Positions 10,762 through 20,872 of a DNA stretch of 64,000 nt are shown in pieces. The notes beneath the pieces are model-generated. The model worked only from the letters and a program-made list of their open reading frames with translations. It was not told the origin of the DNA and made no database searches. Position 1 is the stretch's first letter; each line of letters starts with the position of its first letter. A program made the position numbers and the translations under genes. The DNA comes from Chara braunii (taxonomy: Eukaryota; Streptophyta; Charophyceae; Charales; Characeae), in NCBI GenBank assembly GCA_003427395.1, contig BFEA01000047.1, forward strand, positions 489,585-553,584, written 5' to 3'.

Positions 10762-11625
10762 GTAGCATGGCTGGAAAGCAGTGTGTATTTCCATATTCTT
10801 GCTCATCAGACCTTCAGCAGCAGCCGGATGTTTCTGAGCGTCCACAGCGCACTCGTCGTCGTCCTGCTCGATACGACGATTGACTATGACTTACCTTCCC
10901 ACGTCCTTGACTTCTCAGTACTCCATCCACTCCAGTTTTGCTACTTCGGCTCGTCAACGTTGCGGCTCTTCCTCGACGGCATTCCGGACTTCTCATCGTG
11001 GACGTCATCGACAGCTCCATGGACTTCGTCACGATCAGCTCTGCGTACTTCAGACGTCGCCACTCTCTTACCACTTTACCCTGTACAGTACCCTGCTTGT
11101 GTCTCATGATGGTCTCCCTTTAGTCGGGTTCCTCTGAGTTGGGCTCTCCCTTGGTATACGCATAGGCATCGGGACCGTAGCATTGCCCTGGCTTCCCATC
11201 TTACGGATCTAGCTCTGACTTCCCTCACTTTAGGAGTCATTTGCATGATTCCCTTACCCATCATCTTTCTATCTTCGCCGACCCTCACGCCCTAGTTAGA
11301 CAGCGCATCATGCTTCATCTAGGTGCGCCCAGTATACCAGGCTCCCTTGTTCCTTTGCATGGTCGACCCTCCATAGAGGTCACCCCTTAGTCGAGCATTA
11401 CCCGCCTTGATGGTCTATCTGTTAGGGTCATTGGTTCTGTTCGCTCCCAGTTCCCTACCCTCCTTGAGCCTGATGACATATGTTTTACCCTGTCACTATG
11501 TGTGGATGCCCTTAGGAGTTTTCGACCCCTAGGCTGCATTCGCCACCTTCAGAGACCATCCCACCCTTTGGTTTGCGACACACTTCTCATGTGACATATG
11601 GTTGTCTTGTTGATTGCTTTGTTGC
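10760..11625. other. No gene recognised
   Basis: GC-balanced sequence, open in several frames on both strands without a conserved motif. It lies between a CT microsatellite and the 3' side of the minus-strand chromovirus, where a 3' LTR would be expected. I find no second copy of the 20388-20699 LTR here. Confidence 0.5.
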
Positions 11626-11628
11626 TCT

Positions 11629-11850
11629 CAGACTGAGGCTANNGCCTCCGACATTTCTAGGATTTAGTTGTTCTGCTTTTGCTGTTCTTAGGACTTATAC
11701 ACTAGTCAGTTGTTACCAGACTGAGGCTAGTGCCTCCAACATTCTAGGATCTAGTTGTCACTACTTTCTGCTTTCCTAGAACATGTATGCTAGTTAGTTG
11801 CTTTTGCTTTCCTAGGACATGTATGTTCGTTAGTTGCTTCTGCTTTCACT
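11629..11850. repeat. Degenerate tandem repeat with an N gap
   Basis: CAGACTGAGGCTA..GCCTCC occurs at 11629 and 11719 (about 90-bp period), and CTTTCCTAG(A/G)ACATGTATG...TTAGTTGCTT occurs twice at about 11771-11840. Two undetermined bases (11642-11643) fall inside the short palindrome GAGGCTAGTGCCTC. Confidence 0.65.
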
Positions 11851-11947
11851 TAGGCTGTTAGCTGTGACATTGCTATTTTGTGACATTTTATATCCTAGGT
11901 TGCATCGCATGGACTCAGCATGGAGCTTGCTCCGCATCCTAGACTAC

Positions 11948-12564
11948 TCAGGTTTTCTTTTCTTTGGTAGAGTTCCGCTTCTGGGCGGCCTCAGATGGAG
12001 CAGGGTCGACTTCAGCAGTCTCCTCAGCCGGGGGAGAAGGAGGACGGTCAGTGGGTTGAGGAGGAGCAGTGAACCCAGCACGACAAGCACGGTCATAAGC
12101 ACGCACCAACATGCGAGCGTGTTGTAAGTGCTCGAGGGGCTCCCAGGTAGCCTCCTCATCAGGGTAACCCTTCCAACGTACGAGATACTCGACGTGGGGA
12201 GGGTTGTCTCGGTGACTCGGCGACCAATGATGTCTGAAACGAGGAACTCCTCGTAACCGTCCACCATGATGGGTGGAGGGCGCTCGTATGGTCGTCCAGC
12301 GAAACGCTCAGACGGTCTGCGGTAAGGACGCAGTAACGAGACGTGGTAGATATCGTGCACACGAGCCTGGCGTAGGTAGTCGGGCAGCTTCACACGAAAG
12401 CTGACCGGGCTAGATGCCGTATCAGGCCTGCAGGATGCGGCAAGGGCCAAAGAAGCGACGCCGAAACTTGCGAAGCGTGTCCGTTTCGAGTTGTAAGTGG
12501 CGGGCGTCGATAAGCACATCATCACCGACTTTGAATGGATGGTCCATCCTCGATTGGTTCGCAC
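11948..12564 (-). pseudogene. Integrase C-terminus and chromodomain of the chromovirus
   Basis: From about 12405 downward the frame reads VKLPDYLRQARVHDIYHVSLL, the conserved integrase C-terminal module, then a chromodomain. The chromodomain starts around EEFLVSDIIGRR (near 12255), shifts frame near 12203, and continues as VEYLVRWKGYPDEEATWEPL in the other frame. The aromatic W of YLVRWKGY and the W of TWEP are present. The frame then ends at TGA 11948-11950 after a proline-rich tail. In chromoviruses this domain binds methylated histone H3 and steers insertion into heterochromatin. The frame changes near 12420 and 12203 disable this copy. Confidence 0.88.
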
Positions 12565-13640
12565 GTGCTGCCATGCGAGTCTGGGAAGCAGCTATGTGCT
12601 CATGTGCGGTCTTCATGATCGACGTCATGTGTGCAACCCAATCATCCAGCGCGGGACAACTCGTGTCGGGGTGCATCTGTGACGGTCGAAGAAAGTCTGT
12701 GGGAACACGAGGGTGATAGCCGAGGTCGCAATAGTAAGGCGACATCCCCGTGGCTGGCGAGACGGCCTGGTTCTAGGCTATCTCCGCGTGGGCAAGATGA
12801 AGATCCCACTGCTGGTCGTCACGAACAATCTTTTGAAAAATATCTTCGAGAGTCCTGTTCGTGATCTCGGTCTGACCATCAGTCTGAGGATGGTAAGACG
12901 AGGAGAAGCAGAGCTGAGTGCCGTATACCTCGTGGAGCCGTCGTCAGAATCGGCTGGTAAAGCGCGGGTCACGGTCAGATATGATGCTCAGAGGTAAGTC
13001 GTGGTCACGCACGACTTGGTCAAACACGATGTCGGAGACCTCACGTACACTGATGGCATAGCGGCACGGAACAAAGCGTGCATGCTTCGTGAAGCGGTCG
13101 ACAACAACCAGGATAGCATCATGACCGCGAGGGGTCGGAGGACGAAGAGGACCGATAAAGTCCATCGAGATGGACTGCCAACGACCCTCAGGGATAGGAA
13201 GAGGCTGGAGCAAACTATAAGGCAGGTGGTTCGCACTGTTCACCTCCTGACAGGTGGGACACTCGGCGACGTAGTCCTTCACAAAGTCCTTGCACTTCTG
13301 CCAGACGTACAGGCGGTTCACACGAGCCAACGTCTTATGGAAGCCCATATGACCGGCGGTTGCCTGGTCATGGAACTCTGCTACTGCTCGGACACGTAGC
13401 TGTCCAGTGGAGGGAACGCAAATACGGGGCTCTCTGGTGCCCTGTGAACCGTGCCAGTACACAAGACCGTTGTCCCCGAGAGAGTAGTTTGGGACGGTCT
13501 TGCCACTCCGAAGGGTCGCGTGGATGTCGCGATAGTCGGGGCAGTGGTGGTACTGAGTGCGAAACTCGTCGATCACCGAGTGGTGGATGGCGGTGACCGA
13601 GATGGAAGAGAGTTGGATGTGCTCCTGGTCGTGGTCAGGG
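12422..13640 (-). pseudogene. Integrase of the chromovirus
   Basis: The N-terminal HHCC zinc-binding module is present (EFHDQATAGHMGFHK for the two His, CPTCQ for the two Cys). The catalytic D-D-E triad is also present: the Asp of MDFIGPL, the Asp of IISDRDPRF, and the Glu of HPQTDGQTE. The enzyme would cut target DNA and join the cDNA ends in the nucleus. An in-frame TGA stands at 12944 just after DPRFTSRF, and a TAG near 12775 follows AHAEIA. Both stops lie in otherwise well-conserved sequence, so loss of coding is recent relative to divergence of the protein. It follows RNase H in the same frame. Confidence 0.92.
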
Positions 13641-14455
13641 CGCCGGGATAGGGCATCTACGACCCGATTAGTCTCACCCTTGATGTGCTCAGTGGTGATA
13701 CTAAACTCGGATAGGTCGCGCCACCAGCGAGCCTATCGAGGAGTGAGCTTCGGCTTAGTCAGAAAAGCCTGGACAACAGAGTTGTTCGTGCGCACCGTGA
13801 ATGGTGCCCCGTGCAGGTAGTGACGCCAATGTCGAGCGGCATAAACTACTGCGAGAACCTCACGTTCATCAGCAGTGTAGTTTATCTCGGCGGGCAGGAG
13901 CTGACGGGAGTAGAAGGCTATCGGACAATCACCTGAGCGAGTCTCGACAGTGCCTTCCTCGGCGATGGTAGGAGAATAGTCAATAGGAGGCTCGTCAGTA
14001 GCTGGACGAGTAGGCATCAGTCGGGAAGCAGTGGTAGGGGTAGGTGGTGGGAAGCGAGGGATACGAGGATGAGAGGAATCAGGAGAGGTGGGGAAGACCT
14101 GAGAAAGCACTGCTCCTACAGCAAAGTCTGACGCATTGGTGGTAAGGATAAAAAGGCGATCAAAATCGGGTAGGTGAAGAATCGGTGCGCATGTCACCGC
14201 CTTTTTTAGGGCGCGGAAGGCGTCCTCGTGAAGGGGTGTCCAAGCCCAGGGTGGGTTCTTCCGGAGGAGGGTGGAGGTAAGGACGTAGGAATACCTAGCG
14301 TATCCCGGGATGAAGTTACTATAGTAGCTGGTCAGGCCTAGGAAGCTGCGAAGCTGCTTGGCGGATGTGGGGGCGGGCCACTCCGCAATAGCAGTGATCT
14401 TCGCGTCGTCCATGTGGAGATCCTGGTCAGACACGTAGTGTCCTAAGAAAGTGCT
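13641..14455 (-). pseudogene. RNase H domain of the chromovirus, catalytic Asp changes
   Basis: After the RT connection (SFLGLTSYYSNFIPGYARYS) the RNase H domain begins near 14170. The usual first catalytic Asp, in the TDAS motif, is Asn here (LTTNASDFAVGAVL). The Glu of YTADEREVLAVV is kept. The Asp of the TD(H/N) motif is also Asn (FTVRTNNSVVQAF). The last Asp, in VVDALSR, is kept. With two of four metal ligands lost, cleavage of the RNA-DNA hybrid should fail even without the TAG at 13733. Both losses are GAY to AAY, a G-to-A change. A proline-rich insert of about 60 residues lies between the two motifs. Confidence 0.88.
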
Positions 14456-14975
14456 GGGCAAAGCGGCACTTGCTCAGCTTGGCGTAGAAGCCATGTCTGC
14501 GCAAGCGGTCAAGGACATCGCGGAGGTGTCTGAGGTGCTCCTCAAGGGTACGACTGTAGACCAGGATATCGTCGAGGTAGACGAGAACGTACTGCTCCGG
14601 GATGTCCCTTAAGATGTCATTCATCGCCCTCTGAAAGGTAGCGGGAGCATTAGTGAGGCCGAATGGCATCACCGTGAACTCGTAGTGGCCGAATCGCGAT
14701 CGGAACGCAGTCTTTGGCTGGTTGGCTGCAGCGACGCGGATCTGATGATAACCGCTACGAAGATCAATCTTCGTAAAGAAGCGGTTGCCTGCTAGGCGGT
14801 CGAACAACTCATCGGAACGAGGCATGGGGTAGTTGTTCTTAACCGTGTAGCGGTTGAGACCGCGATAGTCGATGCAGAGACGGAGAGTTCCGTCCGCTTT
14901 GCGAGCAAAAAGGACGGGTGCACCCCACGGGGAGTTGCTGGGTTTAATGAAACCCAGTCTCAGGAGCTCCTCAAG
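14430..14975 (-). pseudogene. Reverse transcriptase of the chromovirus
   Basis: The palm and fingers are clear: [32 protein letters not shown] (first catalytic Asp), [17 protein letters not shown], and [12 protein letters not shown] (the YLDD active site), then the SKCRFAQ thumb entry. A TAG at 14976 separates this part from the protease linker, and a one-base frame change near 14455 separates it from the connection domain. All catalytic Asp residues are intact. It would copy element RNA into cDNA in the cytoplasmic particle. It is one of the best-preserved parts of the element. Confidence 0.95.
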
Positions 14976-16277
14976 CTAACGCTTGAGTTTGGTGGCCTCG
15001 GGGATCGAGAGTCTATAGGGTGCCTGGTGGTGAATACGATAGTCAGGCACAAGCCTAATGGAGTGCTCGACGTCACACATCGGTGGGATGCCGGCGTACG
15101 AGAACGACGATGGGAAAACGTCGTGGTACTCTCGGATGAGGTCACGAACTGCGGGCTCCAAGTCAGCTGTATATCGTGCGAGTTCCTCAGCGTCAGCGTC
15201 AGCGAGCGACGGCGTGGTGGACTCGACGGACGGCGGAGGGACGGAAGTAGAGATGGGAGTCATGGAGATAGAGGGAGGATCTGGCTCCAGAGGGATGAGC
15301 TCAGCGTCAGGACAGGGTGGATCATAGTGTAAGAGATCCGTCACGTCCACCATAAAGAAGGTGACGTCGTCCTGTCGAATGAAGTGAGCGAACTGCCGAG
15401 GCGAGGTGACCGTGATAGAGGGAGATGGTGTGGGCACTGAAGGCCTTGGGGGAGGAGGATCGGGGCGTGGTGTCGCCGTGGTACCTATGAAAGGTACGCG
15501 ATACGTCTGTCCACACTTCGTTTTGAGAACGAGAGTGTTGGTCGCCCAATCGGCCTCGGTGTTGCGGAACCGACGAGACCACGGAGTGCCGAGAATGAAG
15601 TCGTACCCCGTCTCCATCACATCGAAATGTGCAGAGGAGCGGTGGCGACGAGACACCGGGGAGCGATCAGTCGGCTCGAGAGTGAGGAAGAAGGGGAGGT
15701 CGGTGACCGTCTGATCGAAGAAGCGCTGGGTCTTGTCATCCCCTAGGGTAATGGAGATGGGAGTCGGAGACCCTGTCGTGGGTAAGCGTGCTTCCTTCAC
15801 CATGCATGGGTGAATGAAGTCGCCCTAAGAACCGGAATCTCACAGCGCTGAGTACACCCTCGTGGAGGTCCCGAGTCGTACTGGGATGATCGGGAGGGTG
15901 CGATCAGGATCAGAGAGGATGGCAAGAAGGCGACGCAGTGCAGCGACATGGAGGGTGAGTCGCTCCTGACGAGCCTGGAGCATGCTCAAGTCCAGAAGAG
16001 AGGACACAACGTCCTCGCGAGTAGCAAGCTGCTCGCTGCAACGGGCTGAGCGAATGGCTCGACGCGTCGGTAGTCGCGGCGGGGAAGGAGGGGAGACGGT
16101 GGTCTGCCGAGGCGCAGACGGTACTGCGACAGAGGGCTGAGTACACTCTGTCGAGTCCTGTGATACCTCAACTCCAGTAGCGAGAGGGGCAAACCGCGAC
16201 GGAGATGTCGGGAAACCCACTACTGAGGAGGGCGCAGGTGTACACTGCACCGTGGCTAGGAGGCGCCGCGGGGACAT
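14976..16277 (-). pseudogene. Retropepsin and flanking linkers of the chromovirus
   Basis: The active-site DSG is at 15831-15839, but an in-frame TGA (15840-15842) stands directly before it and a TAG (15825-15827) one codon after the following Ser. Downstream, the frame reads GDFIHPCMVKEARL and then the conserved ILGTPW segment near 15600, which in retropepsins ends the fold. A long acidic/proline-rich linker follows, then VEHSIRLVPDYRIHHQAPYR, the entry to RT. Upstream (16277-15843) is a gag-pro linker with a predicted helix rich in Leu, Arg and Glu. It overlaps gag by about 20 bp in a different frame, so gag-pro expression would need a frameshift or this is decay. Confidence 0.88.
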
Positions 16278-18291
16278 GAGGCGCCGGGGGGGGACTGAGC
16301 ACGACGCTCGCGAGAAAGGTCAGCGTAGTGGCGGTCGAGGGCGGTAGTGTAAGGGCACCGCGAGGAGGTATGACCGTCCAAGCGGGAGTGCAAACACCCA
16401 CGCCGGCCCAGAATAGCCGCGCGGTCCTCAGCGGAAAGGACACCACGAGGAGGGACGAAGCCCTGAGGGAGGTCCTCCTGAGGGACCTCGAGGGGCGACG
16501 CGCGAGCGTGACCGGGGCGGCTGCGTACCCGAGAGAGGGCGGAGAGCGCGAGCTGAAGGCGCTCAGCTGCAGGGAGGGTAGAGTCCTCCAAGTGATAGTG
16601 GACGGCCTCGCAGAGATCGAGGTCGTCGCTGTGGTCGCCCTCAGGTGACAGTGGGGAAACAGCGTCCCACTCACTATACTCCAGCGCGCTGAAGCGGCGC
16701 GAGAAATGGCGGCCCCGATGCGTGGAACGGCGGGGGCGACCGCGGAAAGGGGAACGGCGCTGGGAAGTGCCGTGAGAGGCGGAGGAGGCGTAGCCCGTGC
16801 GCTGGGGCTGGGAGGAGGAGGTGGGGTGAAGATGGGCTCGCATCCGCTGGTGGTCCCTGGCGGCCTCGTAAGCCTGTGGGGCCGATGTGAACTCGTACCG
16901 CCATAGCTCGGAGCGGTACTCGAGCNNAAGGCTNGNNAAGAAACGATCGATAAGGGCAGCCTCGGGGAGGAACGCCACGTCGCAAACGAGGCGGGCGTCC
17001 TGAAAGACCTGGATGTGGCGATCCAGGCCGGCAGCGCCACCAGAGCCGGACCAGCGTGTAGTGACGACACGCTCGAAGGCGTCAGTCACGACGTATCGGG
17101 CTCCGAAGCAATCCTCGAGGAACGCCTGGAAATCCACGAAGGTCGGAGTCCGACCCTCACGAAGGGAGTAGGCATAGAAATCCTCCCAGGCCTCGAAAGG
17201 ACCACCACGCAGGCGCATTGAGAGCTGACCCACCCACGTCTCGGGTGTGGCGCCCATGAGCTGGAGTGTGCGGGTGGCAGACTGCAGCCACCAAGACACA
17301 CGTATGCCTATACCGTCATACAAGGCAATGTCCGACAAGCGGATGAGTGGGGCGCCACCGTTTTGGCGGCGAGGGGATCGAGGAGCGGAGGCCTGTGCCA
17401 CGGCTGAGTAAGTCGGCGCAGGTCCTGGAGAAAGGGGCGCAGCTGACTGTGCGTCCGGGTCGCATGGGGGAGCGGCGGTGGCAACAGCGGCAGGCTGCGA
17501 GGGTGCTTCGGTAGAAGAGGTCGCAGCAACCGCGGGAGTAGGAAGAAGGTAGGAAGGAGTTGTATAGGGTGCAGGACGCGGAAAGCGAGCCTGCATGGGA
17601 GGAAGGGTAGAGGAGGTAGGGGTTGCACCCGAAGGCGCGGCCACCTTGTGAGGGTGGGGGTAGCTGAAGGCGTAAGAGGGCGAGGTCGGCCCGGAGCCAC
17701 GAGACCTCGAAAGTAGGTCGATCTAGGGGTGGCAGGAGGAAGAGTGGAGGGGGTGGACGCACAAGCGGCGCGGGGCATCCCAGAGGGGGGAGAGCCAGGT
17801 GGCGCTGCGGTCGTGCGAAGGGGAGGAAGAAGTGGGGCACCCGGAAAAGCTGAGACCATGGTAGCGGGTTGTTGTACCATGGTCGTAGTGACCGGGATCT
17901 GGGCGGGTGCGCCCGTAGACTGAGGGGGGGGCTGGCTCGTGGTGGCCGTCGTGCTAGGGGCGTGGACAGTCACCAAGATGGCCGGGTCAGGGGCAACGGA
18001 GAAGGAAGTTCCGCCGTGGCCACCCTGTCGGGGGACGGGGAACCCGGACTGGGAGCCAGGAGATGACGGACACACAGCATCCTGGAGTTGCTGCATGCCG
18101 GCGGCAAGGGTCGCCACCTGCGCCTGTAAGGGCGCGAGGGTCGCGAGTTGCGCCTGGATGGGCGCAAGGAGGGAGGTGAGGAGGGTGTGTAGATCCCCCT
18201 GGGGCTGATGGCCCTGGTCCGCCGGCACGGGTGTGAAGCCCGATGCCGTGGTCATCGCTGTGTCGGCGGCGTGTGACGCACCGTCGGCCAT
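16256..18291 (-). pseudogene. Gag of the chromovirus with a degenerate zinc knuckle
   Basis: The start MADGASHAADTAM opens a frame with a coiled-coil-like stretch (LLTSLLAPIQAQLATLAPLQ) and then a proline/alanine-rich linker. A frame change near 17650-17700 moves into the capsid-like part (WLQSATRTLQLMGATPETWVGQ, FEAWEDFYAYSLREG, FVDFQAFLEDCFG), which fits the retrotransposon gag core. Near the C-terminus CLHSRLDGHTSSRC has the spacing of a CCHC knuckle, but the second Cys is Ser. N bases at 16926-16938 hide a few codons. The particle protein would package element RNA. Stop TAG is at 16256-16258. Confidence 0.85.
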
Positions 18292-18478
18292 GAGGAGATG
18301 ACGGACCGGACTGGAGGGGGCCAGAAGAGGTCCGCGTGAGCGGAAGGCGTAGGGGGAAGTCCGCGGTAGAAAGCGGCGAACGGCGCTAGCAAGGCTAGCA
18401 CGGGCGCCGTCAAAAGGGGAGGGGTGGTTCGGGTTCAGAGTGCCTGAAGAGGACGGGGAAGTAGAGGGGGGTTGAGGA

Positions 18479-18516
18479 ACCCTAAACCCTACAAAAACCC
18501 TAAAAAAACCCTAACC
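18479..18516 (-). repeat. Telomere-like tract in the chromovirus leader
   Basis: CCCTAAACCCTA with further CCCTAAAA / CCCTAACC units; read on the minus strand these are spaced TTTAGGG-like units just upstream of gag. The units are uneven, so this is a degenerate plant-type telomere-like motif rather than an interstitial telomere array. Confidence 0.6.
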
Positions 18517-18714
18517 GAGGTTTAAGTGGTTAGGGTAGGGTACCGGTGATCTAATCAAGAAAGTAAAATAGCAAGCATAGGGGGGGGGGGGACGGGAGAA
18601 AATAAATAAACAGCGAGATTTCAAGAGAAAATAAAAATAAATAAGAAAATAAATAAATAATAAAAATAATTAAAGAAATAAGTAAAGAAATGAGAAGGGA
18701 AACAATATTTATTT

Positions 18715-18990
18715 TTTTGAAAATTTCGGCAGCATTTCCCTACCCCCCACGGGGTCAAGAATGTGCCAAGGGAAAACGAGAGACCAAGGTGAGCACACTA
18801 AGGATGCCGCAAATAATAAAAAAAAAAAAAAAGTGTGTGAGGAGGTGGGGAGAAATGGGTTATCTGATTTTTCAAAAATTTTGGCAGCATTTCATTACCC
18901 CCATGGGGTCGAAGTGTGCCGAAAAGACTGAATAAGAGAAAATCAGAAAATTTTGGCAGCACTTCGTTATCCCCACGGGGTCAAAACGTG
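18715..18990 (+). repeat. Three AATTT(C/T)GGCAGC motifs followed by a CCCC-ACGGGG hairpin
   Basis: Copies near 18720, 18873 and 18947. Each reads AAAATTT(C/T)(T/G)GGCAGCA(T/C)TTC and is followed by TACCCCCCACGGGGTC, TACCCCCATGGGGTC or ATCCCCACGGGGTC, small CCCC/GGGG hairpins, and then GTGCC(A/G). The same motif occurs at 6285-6575. Confidence 0.6.
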
Positions 18991-19983
18991 TGCCGAGAGC
19001 AAGAAAGGCTAACACCTAATCAGATTTAGGGTTGCCGCCAAGAAATTCGAATTTTCAGAATAAATAGAAAAGCAAATGAAATGAATCAGAAAATCAGAAA
19101 AGAGGGTGGGAAAGAAGAGATTTCGAATTTTTGGAAAAGAGAAAAGATAAATCAAAAGAGAGGTGGAAAGAAGAAAAATAGAAAAATTTTCGAAGTAGGG
19201 GGGAAGGGGAATGAAAAGTGAGGGAGAAAAGAAAGAAATATGTGGGGGGAGAGAAAAAGATGAAGTGGGAGGTAGGGGGGATGGTGTGGTGGTAGTTGGG
19301 GGAGAGGAGGGATGGGGAAAGGTGGACAGGGATCAAGAGGCAAAGAGAAAAGAAGGAGGAAGAAAAGAAAAGAAAAGAAATAAAGAAAGGAGAGTAAAAG
19401 ACTGGGTGTTGGGAGAAAGGTGGGGTGGGGAAGGTAAAAGGAGGAGAGAAAAGATGTAGTAGAAGGTGGGGGAAAGAGAAGGGGTGAATAAGAGGAGAGA
19501 GGAGAGGTAGGGAGAGTGGGTTAGTAGAGGGAGAGGGGAGAAGGAAGTGATACTTGGCCCTTGGTGTCTCCAAGGGCACAAGGTACACCAAGACCAGGAG
19601 GGTCTTGGCCTTCACTGCAGCAAGCCAGCTGTAGGGGAAAGGGGGCTGAGATCTTGATCAGCCCCTAGCAGCAACTGTTCTGCAGATGTGCAGATCTAGG
19701 GTCTGCTGTGTGAGCAGGCCCTCACCACTGTAGAGCAGCCCCCTAAGCAGGGGGGTCTTCTGTTCTAGCACCAGCTGCCACATGGCAGGGCAGATGGCCA
19801 CGTGCCCAGCCAACAACAGCCAACGGCGGGGGGGGGAAATAACAGCCTGACCGTTATTGATCTGCTGCTCGCTGCTCAGTGCTCGCCGGCCGGGGGGGGG
19901 GGGGGGGGTAAATAGCCAGCACGGCACCTCTTTAACACGAGTGTGCCGTGTTACAACACCATGTATACTCTATAGCGAGTGTG

Positions 19984-20040
19984 TTAGCAGGGTGCTTACG
20001 CACGCGCATGGCCCAGCAGCCACCTGGGTTCAAACCCCAG
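19984..20040 (+). other. tRNA-like pol III promoter pair (SINE head candidate)
   Basis: A box-A-like TAGCAGGGTGCTTAC near 19985-19999, then CTGGGTTCAAACCCCAG at 20024-20040, which forms a 5-bp T-stem with a TTCAAAC loop and contains a full box B. No acceptor stem pairs, so it is tRNA-derived rather than a tRNA gene. Confidence 0.4.
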
Positions 20041-20374
20041 CAACAGCAGTTGCATCCCGGATCTTGATAATATAAATCCGGGAGCGGGGCGGGGCAGGGC
20101 AGCGGGGCAGCGTGGCGCGCACGCGCGTGCGGCGGCCTTGGCCTTGAGCAGCCCAGCAGCCTTCAAAGTACGTCACCACTTTGCCTTTTCAGTTTCCACC
20201 AATCCCTTTTTCGCCACGTGTCACCTGCAGCATGCGCCACTTTTCTCCCTCGTTTTCGCTGCGAAATACCCGAAAAACACCGAAAAAAACCGTTGTCGGG
20301 TTTTGCTGCTCTTCCGCCTGTGCGGGCTGCTGCCCAGCTGTACGGGGTGGTGGGAGGGACCGGGGACCGTTCCC

Positions 20375-20386
20375 GCTCGGATACCA
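20375..20386 (-). other. Primer binding site, initiator tRNA-Met type
   Basis: On the minus strand TGGTATCCGAGC starts one base after the LTR end. It matches the plant initiator-Met PBS TGGTATCAGAGC at 11 of 12 bases. This fixes the LTR at 20388-20699 as a 5' LTR of a minus-strand element. Confidence 0.75.
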
Positions 20387-20387
20387 A

Positions 20388-20699
20388 TGTAGCGGACCCA
20401 CTAGGTATGATGCTCCGCTAGTGGTAGAGATGGAGATGGAGGAAGAAGGGGGAGCAAGATGACGCACAGCGCAGCTCCCACGCAGGACTCCAACGCACGT
20501 ACTCCAGAAATGTGCAAGTGAAGAATGAGACTGAAAACAGACAATGGCTGGGTTATACCCCAGCGGACTGACAGGACTGGACTGGACTGACGGGTACCGA
20601 TAGAGGTACCGGCCTGGACTGGCCTACCCCTAATACAACACAGGCCTGTGAGAACAGGCCAAGGGGTTGGTCTCACAGGCCAACCCGAGGTCCGCCACA
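20388..20699 (-). repeat. 5' LTR of 312 bp, minus orientation
   Basis: It starts (minus strand) TGTGGCGGACC and ends GGTCCGCTACA, followed by the Met-type PBS. The reverse complement matches 362-673 over its whole length. It is the only LTR on the correct strand and side for the chromovirus at 11948-18291, though the 2-kb leader and absence of a matching 3' LTR leave the pairing unproven. The side beyond 20700 is purine-rich on the minus strand, resembling a polypurine tract, so a tandem LTR arrangement is possible. Confidence 0.8.
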
Positions 20700-20872
20700 G
20701 TTTCTATTCTTCTTCTTTTTCTCTTTCTTCTTCTCCTCATTGGTCTTCATTATTCATTATCTTCTTTCACTCTCTCTCCTCCTCTTTTTCTCTCTTCATG
20801 ACTGACATACTAAGCATGAGAAGATAGGGAAGTAGCTTCTCCGCGAGAGATTGTTTCCACGTAGTCCATTTT

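Larger units (their letters stand above)
11948..18291 (-). mobile_element. Ty3/Gypsy chromovirus internal region, decayed
   Basis: The minus-strand order is gag, retropepsin, RT, RNase H, integrase, chromodomain, which defines the Ty3/Gypsy chromovirus branch (Copia would place integrase before RT). All domains are visible but broken by at least six in-frame stops and several frame changes, so the copy is dead. An LTR with an initiator-Met-type PBS lies upstream at 20388-20699, leaving an unusually long leader of about 2 kb. No 3' LTR is found below 11948. N bases at 16926-16938 mark an assembly gap in gag. The nearest working relatives would be found by a pol search in a charophyte genome. 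Confidence 0.93.
18520..20374 (-). other. Long leader of the chromovirus, noncoding
   Basis: Contains a G run near 18580-18590, A-rich sequence, three AATTT(C/T)GGCAGC motifs, and 19080-19540, a purine-rich stretch that gives a spurious antisense 173-codon frame of Pro/Ser/Phe/Leu. Runs of G at about 19830 and 19891-19906 and a tRNA-like T-arm at 20024-20040 also lie here. No gene is supported. Confidence 0.55.

Noticed and set aside
16256-16277. Programmed gag-pro frameshift
   Set aside because: The overlap is about 20 bp and no slippery site is evident; with so many other frame breaks, decay is the simpler reading.
16328-18208. Several 60-110 codon plus-strand frames over the chromovirus gag
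   Set aside because: Shadows of the GC-rich gag gene on the opposite strand.
18479-18516. Interstitial telomere array
   Set aside because: Fewer than five units with uneven spacing; better called telomere-like.
19094-19615. 173-codon Pro/Ser/Phe/Leu minus-strand frame
   Set aside because: Antisense of a purine-rich leader; no coding features.
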